Assembly: GCA_963846505.1 (NCBI GenBank)
Contig: CAWJWD010000004.1
Coordinates: 992,001 to 1,056,000 of the forward strand
Direction of reading: 5' to 3'
Source: JACVRW01 sp963846505
Lineage (GTDB): Bacteria; Actinomycetota; Thermoleophilia; Solirubrobacterales; Thermoleophilaceae
DNA: 64,000 bases
Positions within the stretch are counted from its first letter, which is position 1, and the number at the start of each line of letters is the position of its first letter. Below are positions 21,802-33,655 of this stretch, piece after piece. Below the pieces are notes generated by a model. That model had not been told where the DNA came from, did no database searches, and was given only the letters and a program-made list of their open reading frames with translations. The translations under genes and the position numbers were made by a program.

Positions 21802-22211
21802 CTAGTAGTGGTAGGGCTCGCGGGCGAGGATCTTGTGACCACGGTAGAGCTGCTCCAGCAGCACCACGCGGGCGAGCTGGTGCGGCAGCGTCATCGGGCC
21901 CAGCGAGAGTCGCAGATCGCAGCGCTCGAGGTCGAGTCCGCGCGGTCCGCCGACCACGAAGCAGAGGTCGCGTCCGGCCTGGCGGCGCTGCTCGAGCCAG
22001 TCGCTGAAGCCGACGGAGTCCATGCGTCTTGCCGTCGCTGTCGAGCAGGATCGTGAACGCACGCTCGGGGATCCGCGGCGGCACCTTCTCGTCCTCGCGC
22101 ACCTCGATGAGCTCGACGCGCGCGTGCCCGGCCAAGCAGCTTGCGGTAGTGCTCCACGTCGTCCTGATAGGGCGGGCGCAGCCGGCCGACCGCGATCACG
22201 GAGATGCGCAT
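21802..22211 (-). CDS. rlmH: 23S rRNA (pseudouridine-1915-N3)-methyltransferase RlmH, frameshifted
   Basis: SPOUT-family methyltransferase modifying helix 69 of 23S rRNA. ATG 22211 starts MRISVIAVGRLRPPYQDDVE; in a second frame RVELIEVREDEKVPPRIPER and FTILLDSDGK, then in a third DLCFVVGGPRGLD, LRLSLGPMTLPHQLARVVLL and the family ending EQLYRGHKILAREPYHY. The knot with its SAM-binding GG loop and the invariant C-terminal Y-H-Y are present. Two indels. Length about 136 residues, normal. Four bases lie between its stop and the argS start. Confidence 0.92.
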
Positions 22212-22231
22212 GGGGCTGCGATACTACGCGC

Positions 22232-22541
22232 GTGTCCGCCGACGACGAACGCCACTTCAACATCCACACCGACCCGGACACGATGGCGGGCCACTACAGC
22301 AACTTCGCCAACGTGTCGCACTCGGACTACGAGTTCACGATCACCTTCGCGCGCGTCGACCACGAGGTCGACGAGGGCGAGGTGCCGGGCGTCGTGGTCT
22401 CGCGCATCAACCTCTCGCCGCGCTTCATGCGCGAGCTGATCGACGCGATGGAGGACAACTTCTCCAAGTGGCAGACGCGCGAGGGTATCAGGGGTCTGCC
22501 GGAGTACGGCCCCGGCGACCAGCGGCACCAGCACGAGCTAG
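22232..22541 (+). CDS. DUF3467-family small protein, one frameshift near the end
   Basis: About 100 residues. GTG 22232 leads to TMAGHYSNFANVSHSDYEFT, the DUF3467 pattern (Y-x-N/Y-x-x-x-V-x-x-S-x-Y/E-F), then ITFARVDHEVDEGEVPGVVV, SRINLSPRFMRELIDAMEDN and FSKWQTREGIRGLPEY. Function of the family is unknown. In the given frame no stop occurs, so one base is probably missing or extra after 22510, and the TAG at 22539-22541 is the likely end. That TAG forms a CTAG shared with the stop of the convergent M48 gene. It is divergent from rlmH, 20 bases apart. Confidence 0.7.
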
Positions 22542-23783
22542 CGCTCGCCGCGCTCGTAGGCGACGCCCATCCCGATCCGCTCCAGCGTGGTCGGGTGGGT
22601 GCCGAACAAGTGCCTGGAACAGGCTCGGCGGATCGGGGTCGGCGAGGTTGCGCAGCGCCAGCCGGCGCTCGAGTGAGATGTGCGCCTCGGGATCGCGGGT
22701 GAGCTCGATCGAGAACGAGTCGGCGCGCGCCTCGACCTGGCGCGAGAGCACGTTCGACGCGACGCCGAGGCCGAACGAGACCAGCGCCACCGCCAGCGCG
22801 ATCGCCGGCAGCGCCGCCGGACCCGGGCGTGCGCGACGGGTCGCCGAGACCCTGCCGCCGGCCGAGCGCCTCGGCCAGCGCCTGGGCGCAGAACGCGCCG
22901 GCCGGCGCGACGAGCGCCAGCCAGGCCAGGCCGCGCAGCAGGTCGTCGTGCTTCTGGTGGCCGAGCTCGTGCGCGACGACCGAGCGCACCTCGTCGCGCG
23001 GGAAGCCCTCGAGCAGGTTGTCGTAGAGCACGACCCGCTTGCTGTGGCCGATGCCGATCACGTAGGCGTTGGCCGCCGTCGTGCGGCGGCTGGCGTCGAC
23101 GCGGTAGACCTCGCCCACGTCGACGCCCGCCTCGCGGCCAGCTCGAGCACGTCCGACGCGCGCTGACCCGGCCGGCAGCGGCTCGAAGTCGTTGAAGAGC
23201 GGGTCGATCACCACCGGGAAGAGCCAGATCGTGACCACGCCGAAGAGCCACGATCAGCGCCGGACGCCGGGACCCACCAGCGGCGCCGGAAGCGGCGCAC
23301 GAGCAGCAGCGCGAGCGCGCCGCCGATGCCGGCGAAGACGGCATCGATGCCCGCCGACTTGGCGACGTCGGCCAGCCACGGCCCCCAGTCCTGGGTCGAG
23401 AGGCCGACGTCCTCGCGCCCGCTCGTGCGCCCAGGCCGACAGCGGCAGCTCCACCAGCGCCAGCAGCACCGCGATCCCCGCGCCGGCCAGCGGCGCCGCC
23501 GAGCAGCGGCCGGCGGCCCAGCCGCTCGAGCACCCGCGGCGGGCGCAGGGCGAGCAGCGCGAGCGTGACGCCGCCGACGCGCCAGCCCGCCGACGCCGAT
23601 CAGCGCTGCAGGTCGCGGAAGTCCTCGGCCCGTTCGAGCTGCAACGCGCGTGAAGTACGATCTCGCGTTCACCGCGACTGGATCGATCAGCCCGCCTCGC
23701 GGCCGCAGCAGGAGCGTTGCCACCCCGGCGGCGACGGCCGCTCCGAGGATCGCCAGCGGCAGTCGCACGCGCCTGCTTCCCAT
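22538..23783 (-). CDS. M48-family integral membrane metallopeptidase, frameshifted
   Basis: Ste24/HtpX-type zinc peptidase of about 415 residues, in at least four frame pieces. ATG 23783 starts MGSRRVRLPLAILGAAVAAG, followed by several membrane helices. The catalytic region shows TTAANAYVIGIGHSKRVVLY, DNLLEGFPRDEVRSVVAHEL followed by GHQKHDD (zinc motif HELGH) and RQVEARADSFSIELTRDPEA with the third ligand Glu. It ends LFGTHPTTLERIGMGVAYER. Such enzymes cleave membrane proteins or CAAX-like peptides. It is divergent from the phosphoesterase gene (27 bases between starts). Confidence 0.85.
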
Positions 23784-23810
23784 CTCCCGGACACTGTAGA
23801 AGGCACCCGA

Positions 23811-24552
23811 ATGCGCATCGCGCTCCTCTCCGACGTGCACGGCAACCTGCCCGCGCTCCGCAGCGGTGCTCGCGGACGTGGAGGCCGCCGGGCGTGGACG
23901 AGATCTGGTGCCTCGGGCGACCTCGTCGGCTACGGCGCCGAGCCGGACGAGTGCGTCGAGCTCGCGCGCGAGCGCTGCGACCTCTGCCTGGCCGGCAACC
24001 ACGACCTCGTCGTCACGGGCGAGATCGACATCGCCGACTTCTCCGCCGGCGCCGCGGCCGCGGCGCGCTGGACGCGGGAGACGATCGGCGCCGAGGCGCT
24101 CGAGTTCCTGCGCAGCCTCTCCCCCGCCGACCCCGAGCGCGAGCCCGCGGTCTACCACGCCAGCCCGCGCGACCCGATCTGGGAGTACGTGCTCTCGACC
24201 TGGCAGGCCGAGGAGTGCATGGAGGTCGATGCAGGCGCGCGTGGGCGCGATCGGCCACTCGCACGTGGCGCTCTCGTTCCACCGCGCCGACCGCGAGGCG
24301 ATCCGCCGAGGGCGCGACGATGCCGGGCGGCAGCGAGCTCGACCTGTCCGAGCGGGCGAGTGGCTGATCAACCCCGGCGGCGTCGGCCAGCCGCGCGACG
24401 GCGACCCGCGCGCGGCCTGGCTCCTGCTAGACACAGGGACGTGGCTCGCGAGCTGGCGGCGCGTCGAGTACCCGATCGACGAGGCCGCGGCCGCGATTCG
24501 CGCGGCCGGCCTGCCTAGCATGCTCGGGCAGCGCCTCTACGCGGGCCAGTGA
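23811..24552 (+). CDS. Metallophosphoesterase (calcineurin-like), frameshifted
   Basis: About 245 residues. ATG 23811 starts MRIALLSDVHGNLPAL, metal motif 1 (DxH), then in other frames WCLGDLVGYGAEPDECVELA (motif GDLVGYG), CLAGNHDLVVTGEIDIADFS (GNHD), VGAIGHSHVALSF (GHSH) and WLINPGGVGQPRDGDPRAAW, which ends the family fold. Four indels. It hydrolyses phosphoester bonds; closest in style to small YfcE-like phosphoesterases. Its TGA overlaps the GTG start of the lipoprotein gene (GTGA), which in turn overlaps a Ser/Thr kinase, so a phosphatase-lipoprotein-kinase operon is likely. Confidence 0.85.
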
Positions 24553-25167
24553 CGATGACACCCCCCTCAGCGACATATCGGCGCCTGCTCGCCCTCGTGG
24601 CCTGCCTGGTCGCGCTCGTGGCGGCGGGCTGCGGCGGCGACGACGAGCCGCAGGACGAGGGCGCGCCGATCCCGGCTGCCCAGGCACGGGCGCTGCAGAG
24701 ACAGCTCGACGTCGATCCAGCGCCGCTTCGACGTCGGCGGCGGTGCCTGCGACGACATCACCGGCGGCGGCGATCCGAACACCACCGCCGTCGACCGGAT
24801 CCTGCGCATCGATCCCCGACAGCGTGAGCGCCGACGTGCGCTCCGCGCTCGACGACAGCTTCGACCGGCTGTTCCAGCTCGTGCGCGAGCAGTGCGACGA
24901 GGACGACGGCCAGACGACGGCGACCACCGAGACGCAGACCGAGACGGCGCCGCCGGAGACCGTCACGACCGAGACCGAGACGGTGCCCACGACGCCCCCG
25001 GAGACCACGCCGACCGAGACGACGCCCCCGGCCACGACGCCCGCGCCGGGCAACCAGGGCAACGGCCAAGGCAACGGACAGGGCGACGGACGGGCAACGG
25101 CAACGGTCCGCAGGACGATCCCGGCAACAGCCAGGGCGGCGGCGTCTCGCCGGGAGACGAAGAATGA
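24549..25167 (+). CDS. Thr/Pro-rich lipoprotein of unknown function, frameshifted
   Basis: GTG 24549 leads to a lipoprotein signal LLALVACLVALVAAGC with lipobox VAAGC. A helical domain follows: AAQARALQRQLD, then GGACDDITGGGDPNTTAVDR and VSADVRSALDDSFDRLFQLV. Next comes a long Thr/Glu/Pro linker (TETAPPETVTTETETVP and similar) and a tail with NGQGNGQG repeats ending GGGVSPGDEE. About 205 residues after correcting two or three indels. The Thr-rich linker should span wall or surface space. Four-base overlaps on both sides place it between a phosphoesterase and a membrane kinase, so it may be the outside partner of the kinase. No known domain. Confidence 0.7.
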
Positions 25168-26384
25168 CCTCGACCGCAGCGGCGCGCGCGCTCGCGAGCT
25201 CGGAGTCACGACGATGAGCCCACCGGAGAGGTCGCCGGCCGCTACCGGATCGAGACGCGCCTCGGCGCGGGCGGCATGTCGACGGTCTTCCTCGCGACCG
25301 ACACCGTGCTCGAGCGCGCGGTCGCGGTCAAGCTGCTGGCCGAGCACCTCGCCGACGACGAGGCCTTCGTCGCCCGCTTCCGCCGCGAGGCGCTGGCCGC
25401 GGCGCGGCTGCAGCACCCCAACATCGTCCAGGTCTTCGACTCCGGCCGCGACGCCGACAGCGACCGCCACTACATCGTCATGGAGTACGTCGACGGCCCC
25501 TCCTGCGCCGACCTGCTGCGCGAGCACAAGCGGTTCGAGCGTCGAGGAGACCGTGCGCGTCGTGCGCGACGCCTGCCACGGCCTCGACTACGCGCACCGC
25601 GCCGGCGTCGTCCACCGCGACGTCAAGCCGGGCAACCTGCTCGTCGCCGAGGAGACCGGCGTGACCAAGCTGGCCGACTTCGGCATCGCCAAGGCCGCCG
25701 AGCAGACCCGCATCACCCAGGTCGGCTCGGTGCTCGGCACCGCCGCCTACCTCTCGCCCGAGCAGGCGCGCGGCGACGAGGCCGGCCCGGCCTCGGACAT
25801 CTACTCGCTCGGCGTCTGCGCCTACCAGTTCCTCGCCGGCCGCCTCCCGCACGAGTACGGCTCGCTGACCGAGCTCGCGCTCAAGCAGCAGGAGGAGTCG
25901 GTCGTGCCGATCGCCGAGTACCGCCCCGAGGTCCCGCCCGAGCTCGACCACGCGATCCGCCAGAGCCTCGTGCGCGACCCCGACGCCCGCTACGCCTCCG
26001 GCCTGGAGATGGCGCAGGCGCTCGAAGCCGGGCTGCAGGGCGAGCTGACCGCCGCCACGCGCGCCCTGGCCGCCGGCGACACCGACGCGACGCGCGCCCT
26101 GGCCGCGACCACGGCGGCGACCCGCGTCGGCGCCGCCGCTCGCGCGCGCGACCGCAGACGCCGCCCCCGCGTCCGGCCGCGCCGCGCGGAGCAGGACGCG
26201 CGGCAGCCGCTGGAAGCCGTTCCTGGCCGTCCTCGCCGTGCTGATCGTGGTCGTCGCCGTCGCGATCGCGGTGCTGTCGTCCAGCGGCGGAGGCGGCAGC
26301 AACGACGTCGAGCCCGTGAATCAGGACGACGTGCAGCAGCAGATCGACGGGCTGCGCAACTTCATCGACGAGCGCTCGCGCTAG
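25164..26384 (+). CDS. Membrane-anchored Ser/Thr protein kinase (PknB-like), frameshifted
   Basis: Hanks-type kinase of about 405 residues; ATG 25164 overlaps the lipoprotein stop (ATGA). Kinase domain: YRIETRLGAGGMSTVFLATD (P-loop), VAVKLLAEHL (Lys), HYIVMEYVDGPS (hinge), HRAGVVHRDVKPGNLLV (catalytic HRD), KLADFGIAKAAEQTRITQVG (DFG and activation loop), GTAAYLSPEQARGD and SDIYSLGVCAYQFLAGRLP. An Ala/Thr-rich linker with two ALAAGDTDATRALAA-like stretches precedes the membrane helix FLAVLAVLIVVVAVAIAVL and a 30-residue outer tail with DVQQQIDGLRNFIDERSR. No PASTA domains. Indels near 25215, 25540 and 26150. Confidence 0.9.
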
Positions 26385-26419
26385 CGGACTCCTCCACGCG
26401 AGCGCGCGCTGCGCTCGGC

Positions 26420-27606
26420 CTACCCGAACGGCTCGGCGCCCGCGAGGACCCGCTCGGCGTAGGACCGCGTACTCCCCCGCCTCGATCGCCGCTCGCGCTC
26501 CCCGCATCAGCTCCGCCATGAACGTCAGGTTGTGCAGCGTCAGCAGCCGCTGCGCGGTCAGCTCCCCCGCGCGCACGAGGTAGTGCAGGTAGCCGCGCGT
26601 GTGCTCGCGGCAGGCCGGGCAGGGGCAGCCCTCGCACGATCGGCTCGCGGCCGCCGCGCATGCCGGCCTTCGCCAGGTCGAGCCGCCAGCGGCGCTCCGG
26701 GTCGGGGATCGAGCGCGGTGCCGTGGCGGCCCAGGCGCGTCGGCGTGGCGCAGTCGAAGCTGTCGATCGCCGCGGCGACCGCGTGGACGATGTCGTCGAC
26801 GTCGCCGATGCCGAGCAGGTGCCGCGGCGGTCCTTCGGGCAGCGCCCGCAGCGACCAGCCGACGACCTCGCGCATCTGCTCCTTCTAGTCGCCGAGCGAA
26901 CCGCCGATCGCGATCCCGTCCACGTCCGCGGCGGCGACGTAGGCGGTCGACTCGGCGCGCAGGTCCTCGTAGACGCCGCCCTGCACGATCCCGTAGAGCG
27001 CCTGCCAGGCCGGCGCGTGCTCGCGCTGCCAGGCGACGCAGCGGTCGAGCCAGCGGTGGGTGCGCTCCATCGAGCGGGCGGTGTAGTCGCGCTCGACGTG
27101 GAACGGCGTGCACTCGTCGAAGGCGAGCGCGATGTCGGAGCCGAGCGCCGCCTGGACCTCCATCGAGGTCTCCGGCCCCATGAAGCGCTCGCCGCCGTCG
27201 AGGTAGGAGCGGAAGCGCACGCCCTCCTCCTCGATCGCGAGGATCCGCGAGCGCGCGCCCCTTCTGGCTGCGCTTGATCTCCTCGGCGACCGAGCCGTGG
27301 CCCATCGAGAACACCTGGTAGCCGCCGGAGTCGGTGATCGATCGCGCCGCGCCAGCCCATGAACTCGTGCAGGCCGCCCAGCTCGGCGACGTACTCCTCG
27401 CCTGGCTGGATGAAGAGGTGGAAGGTGTTGCCCAGCACCATGTCGTAGCCGAGCGCCGCGACCTCGCTCGGCTTGCAGCCCTTGACGGTGGCCGTCGAGG
27501 CGAGCGGGACGAACGCGGGCGTGCGCACGTCGCCGTGCGCGGTCGCGAGGACGCCCGCGCGGGCGTTGCCGTCACGGGCGTGGATCGCGAAGGAGGGTCG
27601 AGACAC
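26420..27606 (-). CDS. tgt: Queuine/preQ1 tRNA-ribosyltransferase (Tgt), frameshifted and with an in-frame TAG
   Basis: Exchanges guanine 34 for preQ1 in GUN-anticodon tRNAs. GTG 27606 starts SRPSFAIHARDGNARAGVLA, then GDVRTPAFVPLASTATVKG, MVLGNTFHLFIQPGEEYVA, TDSGGYQVFSMGHGSVAEE (catalytic Asp), YLDGGERFMGPETSMEVQAA, SDIALAFDECTPFHVERDYT and LYGIVQGGVYEDLR. An amber TAG (26885-26887) interrupts GGSLGD and KEQMREVVGW in the same frame. The end carries the zinc cluster CPCPACREHTRGYLHYLVRA and RVLAGAEPFG. Several indels besides. About 390 residues. The start codon lies inside a long hairpin. Confidence 0.87.
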
Positions 27607-27633
27607 GGCCGCAGAGCGTATGCGGCCGTGTCT
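27601..27633 (-). promoter_or_regulatory. Perfect 13-bp hairpin covering the tgt start codon
   Basis: AGACACGGCCGCA (27601-27613), a 7-base loop, and TGCGGCCGTGTCT (27621-27633) form a perfect 13-bp inverted repeat, rich in GC. On the minus strand it begins 12 bases after the probable hsp20 stop, and the tgt GTG (27606-27604) lies in its 3' arm. It could end hsp20 transcription (though no T-run follows) or hide the tgt start codon. Confidence 0.6.
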
Positions 27634-27644
27634 CCCGCGGGTCT

Positions 27645-28088
27645 CTAGCGCGTCCTGCGCGGAGTCCTCGTCAGCGACGCCGTCGATGACCACCCGGCGC
27701 GGCTGGGGCTGTTCGGGCTTGGGGATGCTGACCGTCAGCACGCCGTGGTCGAACGTGGCGCCGATCGCCTCGGCGTCGACGCCGTCGGGCAGGGTCAGCG
27801 AGCGGCTGAAGCTGCCGATGGCGCGCTCGATGCGGTACCAGCCGCCGTCACGCGCGTCGTGGGTGGCCTTGCGCTCGCCGGTGATCCGCAGCGTGCCGTC
27901 GAGGACCTCGATCGCCACGTCGTCCTCGCTCAGCCCGGGAGGTCCGCCGTGAGCATGAAGTGGTCCTCCGCCTCGACCAGGTCCATCGCGGGGACCCAGC
28001 GGCGAGGCTCGGCGTTGACGCCGAAGAGCGCGTCGAAGAGCCGATCGATCTCGCGGCTGAACGGCTCGGGCGTGACCAGTGCTGCCAT
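27645..28088 (-). CDS. Hsp20/α-crystallin small heat-shock protein, frameshifted
   Basis: ATP-independent holdase chaperone. ATG 28088 has GGAGGAA 8 bases upstream and starts MAALVTPEPFSREIDRLFDA, WVPAMDLVEAEDHFMLTADL; after one missing C near 27940 the frame continues VAIEVLDGTLRITGERKA, the α-crystallin core, with GSFSRSLTLPDGVDAEAIGA and FDHGVLTVSIPKPEQPQPRR (A-x-x-x-n-G-v-L). About 145 residues. In the written frame no stop occurs and the protein would run into tgt; the TAG at 27645-27647, one frame off, is the likely true end. Confidence 0.88.
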
Positions 28089-28166
28089 CTCGGGTTCCTC
28101 CAGGTCTCAGGTGTCGTGCTTCCTGGAATCGAGGATAAAACCTAAGTCGGGTAATATCAGATTTCT
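28089..28166 (-). promoter_or_regulatory. AT-rich promoter region of hsp20
   Basis: The 78 bases between the gpmI stop and hsp20 are AT-rich for this genome. On the minus strand they read GATATTACCCGACTTAGG then TTTTATCCTCGATTCC. TATCCT and TATTAC are candidate -10 hexamers. No CIRCE or HAIR (HspR) inverted repeat is seen. Confidence 0.35.
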
Positions 28167-29675
28167 TTACGGCAAGATTAGATTCTCACCTGTCATCTCC
28201 GTTGGCTGATCCTGGCCGAGCAGGGCGAGCACGGTCGGCGCGACGTCGGCGAGGATCCCGTCCGTCGCGCAAGGTCCCCGACGTCCGCGGTGACGACCAG
28301 CGGCACGGGGTTCATCGAGTGGGCCGTGTTCGGGCTGCCGTCCGGCTCGAGCATGTGGTCGGCGTTGCCGTGGTCGGCGGTGACCACGCAGGCGCCGCCC
28401 GAGGCGTGCACCGCCTCGACCACCTGGCCGAGGCACTCGTCGACGGTCTCGATCGCGCGTCACCGCCGCCTCGATCACGCCGGTGTGGCCGACCATGTCC
28501 GGGTTGGCGAAGTTGATGATCCCGAAGCCGTAGCTCGCCCGCCTGCCACTCCTCGACGAAGGCCGCCGCCGCCGCGCGGGCGGACATCTCCGGCTTCTCG
28601 TCGTAGGTCGGCACGTCGCGCGGGGAGTCGACGAGCCGCCGCTCCTCGCCCCGATACGGGTGCTCCTCGCCGCCGTTGAAGAAGTAGGTCACGTGGGCGT
28701 ACTTCTCGGTCTCGGCCACGTGCAGCTGGGCGACGCCCGCGCTCGGCCAGCACCGAGGCGAGCGTGACGCTCGGCCGCGCCGGCGGGAAGGCGATCGGGT
28801 AGTCCCAGTCCTCCTGGTACTCGGTCAGCGTCGTCAGCGAGACGCGCGGCGCGTCGCCGCGGTCGAACTCGTCGAAGCCCGGCTCGCCCAGCGCCCGCGT
28901 GAGCTGGCGGGCGCGGTCGGGGCGGAAGTTGAAGAAGACGACCGCGTCGCCGTCGCGGATGCGGCCCTCCTCCCCCACCAGCGTCGGCTGGATGAACTCG
29001 TCGGTCTCGCCGCGCTCGTAGGCGGCGCGCACGGCAGCCTCGCCGCTGTCGGCCTGCGGGGTGTCCGCCTGACCGTGCACGAGCGCGTCGTAGGCGCGCT
29101 TGGTGCGGTCCCAGCGCCGGTCGCGGTCCATCGCCCAGTAGCGGCCGGTGACCGTCGCGACGCGCAGCGGCCAGCGCTCGGCCTTGCGCCAGCGCGTCCG
29201 CGCCGGAGTCGGGCAGCGTGTCGCGGCCGTCGGTGAACGCGTGCAGGACGACGTCCGGCACCCCCTCGCGCTCGGCCAGCTCGGCGATCGCCCTCAGGTG
29301 GTCCATGCTCGCGTGCACGCCGCCGTGGGAGACGAGGCCGAGCAGGTGCAGCCGGCCGCTCTCCCGCCCGGCGGCGCAGGCGGCCGCGAGCGCGTCGTCG
29401 TCGAAGAACGAGCCGTCGGCGACCGCCTCGTCGATCCGCAGCAGGTCCTGCTTGACGATCGTGCCGGCGCCGAGGTTGAGGTGGCCGACCTCGGAGTTGC
29501 CCATCTGGCCCTCCGGCAGGCCGACCGCCGGCCCCCAGGCGGTCAGCTGCGTGTGCGGGTGGTCGCGCCAGAGCGCGTCGAAGACGGGCGTGTCGGCCAG
29601 CTCGACGGCGTTGCCCGGCCCCGGCTCGGCCAGCCCCCAGCCGTCGAGGACGACGAGGCAGACCCGCGGGACCGA

Positions 29676-29676
<1 letters not shown>
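28167..29676 (-). CDS. gpmI: 2,3-bisphosphoglycerate-independent phosphoglycerate mutase, frameshifted
   Basis: Interconverts 3- and 2-phosphoglycerate with Mn2+. The sequence begins VPRVCLVVLDGWGLAEPGPG (first metal Asp), then GPAVGLPEGQMGNSEVGHLN (catalytic Ser in GNSEVGH), VSHGGVHASMDHLRAI, VVLHAFTDGRDTLPDSGAD, VFFNFRPDRARQLTRAL, EKYAHVTYFFNGGEEHPY, NFANPDMVGHTG and VVTADHGNADHMLEPDGSPN with metal ligands; it ends NLILP. No start codon fits as written: TGATCGGTCCC stands where TGATGGTCCC would give an ATG overlapping the tpiA stop, so one C is probably extra. About four more indels. About 500 residues, normal. Confidence 0.9.
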
Positions 29677-30438
<762 letters not shown>

Positions 30439-30446
<8 letters not shown>

Positions 30447-31660
30447 CGTCGAGCACCTCCACTCCGGGCAGCTGCTTGCCCTCCAAGCAGCTCCAGCGCG
30501 GCGCCGCCGCCGGTCGAGAGGTGGTCGACCCTGTCGGCGAGCCCGAAGGCCGCGAGCGCCGCCGCCGAGTCGCCGCCGCCGACGACCGTCGTGCCCGGCG
30601 CGGCCGCGACGGCCTCGGCCAGCGCGCGCGTGCCGGCCGCGAACGGCTCCAGCTCGAACGCGCCCATCGGCCCGTTCCAGAAGACGGTGCCGGCGCGCGC
30701 GACCTGCTCGGCGTAGAGCGCAGCCGTCTTCGGGCCCGACGTCGAGGCCCATCCAGCCGTCGGGCACGTACACGTCCTCGCTCTCGCGGCGCTCGGCCTC
30801 GGCGTCGAAGCGGTCGCCGAGCACGAGGTCGGCCGGCAGCAGCAGCTGGCAGTCCGAGCGCTCGCGCCTTCTCGAGCGCCCGCGCCGCCAGCTCCACGCC
30901 CTCCTCCTCGACCAGCGAGTCGCCGGTCGGGATGCCCTGGGCGCGGAAGAAGGAGAAGCACATCGCGCCGCCGATCAGCAGCGTGTCGGCGAGGTCGAGG
31001 AAGCGGTCGATCAGCGCGACCTTGTCGCTGACCTTGGCCCCGCCGAGCACGACGCAGAGCGGGCGCCGGGGCGACTCGACGATCGCGCGCAGCGTCGTCA
31101 CCTCGCGCTCGAGCAGCAGGCCCGCGACGGCCGGGTGCAGGCGCTCGGCGACGCCGGCCGTCGAGGCGTGCGCGCGGTGGGCGGCGCCGAAGGCGTCGTC
31201 GACGTAGGCGTCGGCGAGCGCCGCCAGCTCGTCGGCGAGCTGCGGGTCGTTCTTGGTCTCGCCGCGCTCCCAGCGCGTGTTCTCGAGCACCAGCACCGAA
31301 CCGGGCTCGAGCCGCTCGACGCCGCGGCGCACCTGCGGCCCGACCACCTCGGGCGCCTGGTGCACCGGCGCGTCGATCAGCTCCGCCGAGCCGGTCCGAG
31401 ACCGGCTTCAGCGACGTCTCCGGATCGCGCCCCTTGGGCCGGCCGAGGTGCGAGCAGAGGATCAGGCGCGCGCCCTCGTCGAGCAGCAGCTGGATCGTCG
31501 GCAGCGCCGCGCGGATGCGAGCGTCGTCGGCGACCTGCCGTCGTCGTCGAGCGGGACGTTGAAGTCGACGCGGGCGAGCACGCGCTCGCCCGCGGTCAGC
31601 TCCAGGTCCCGGACGGTGCGCTTGCCGAGCGCCGCCGCGGGCGCCTCGGGATCGCGTCAC
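30439..31660 (-). CDS. pgk: Phosphoglycerate kinase, frameshifted
   Basis: Glycolytic kinase making ATP from 1,3-bisphosphoglycerate. GTG 31660 comes directly after the gap stop. Frame pieces: RTVRDLELTAGERVLARVDF with DFNVPLDD, LILCSHLGRPKGRDPETSLK (substrate-binding), LVLENTRWERGETKNDPQLA, YVDDAFGAAHRAHASTAGVA, CVVLGGAKVSDKVALIDRFL, VFWNGPMGAFELEPFAAGTR and the nucleotide-phosphate loop VVGGGDSAAALAAFGLADRV. Four indels. About 400 residues, normal. Overlaps tpiA by 8 bases. Confidence 0.94.
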
Positions 31661-32684
<1,024 letters not shown>

Positions 32685-32728
32685 CCCGTACTCCCTTTCG
32701 TCGCTTCGTCTCTTGCGGTACCCGGAAT

Positions 32729-33655
32729 CTACCGGTGCACGCCCATCGGGTGCTCTGCCTCGGTCCAGGGCCGCCGCGGCGGCTTCTCGATGTCGCGGTG
32801 GACCACGTCCACGAGCAGATCGCCGCGCGCGCGCGTACACGCGCGCGAGGTGCTCGGCGATCACGACCGAGCGGTGGCGGCCGCCGGTGCAGCCGATGCC
32901 GATCGTCAGGTGCGGACTTGCCCTCCTGCTCGTAGGCCGGCAGCAGGTAGTCGAGCAGCGGCGTCAGGCGCTCGTAGAACTCGCCGATGCCGTCCGAGTG
33001 CTCGACGTACTCGCGCACCGGCTCGTCGAGGCCGGTGAGGTCGCGCAGCTCGGCCTCGTAGTGCGGGTTCGGCAGGAAGCGCACGTCGAAGGTGAGGTCC
33101 GCGTCGCGCGGGGTGCCGTGCTTGAAGCCGAAGGTGAGGAAGGTGACCGCGAGCTTGCCCTGTGCGGTCGCGCTCGAGCATCTTGTCGGCGACGACCTTG
33201 CGCAGCCGCGCGGCCGACAGGTCGCTGGTGTCGATCGAGACGTCGGCGCGCTCGCGCAGCGGCGCCGAGCACCTCGCGCTCCTCGCGGATCGCGACCGCG
33301 ACCGAGCCGCCGCTCGCGAGCGGATGGCGGCGGCGGGTCTCCTTGTAGCGGTTGATCAGCACGTCCTCGGAGGCCTCGAGGTAGAGCAGCCGGTGCGGGA
33401 CGCCGCGCGCGCTCGAGGTCGTCGAGCACCTTCACCAGGCCCTCGAAGTAGTCGCCGCCGCGGGTGTCGGAGGCGACGGCCGCGCGCTCGACCTTGCTGC
33501 CCTCGTGCTCGAACAGGTCGGCCAGCGAGCCGATCATCTCCGGCGGCAGGTTGTCGACGCAGAAGTAGCCGGCGTCCTCGAAGGTGGCCATCGCCTGGGA
33601 CTTGCCCGCGCCCGAGAAGCCGGTGATGACGACGAAGTCCTGGATCGTGCGTCAT
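32729..33655 (-). CDS. rapZ: RNase adapter / nucleotide-binding protein RapZ, frameshifted
   Basis: RapZ (YvcJ) family P-loop protein that binds nucleotides and, in other bacteria, small RNAs or UDP-GlcNAc-linked signals. ATG 33655 overlaps the uvrC stop (ATGA). Walker A VITGFSGAGKSQAMATFEDA, then YFCVDNLPPEMIGSLADLFE, KVERAAVASDTRGGDYFEGL, LTFGFKHGTPRDADLTFDVR, FLPNPHYEAELRDLTGLDEP, TIGIGCTGGRHRSVVIAEHL and the end RPWTEAEHPMGVHR. Five indels, the first within ten bases of the start. About 300 residues, normal. Confidence 0.92.

Noticed and set aside
26362..27918. Apparent Hsp20-Tgt fusion protein
   Set aside because: Both parts are ordinary separate families, a one-base-shifted TAG lies at the expected Hsp20 end, and tgt has its own GTG; indels are common in this zone.
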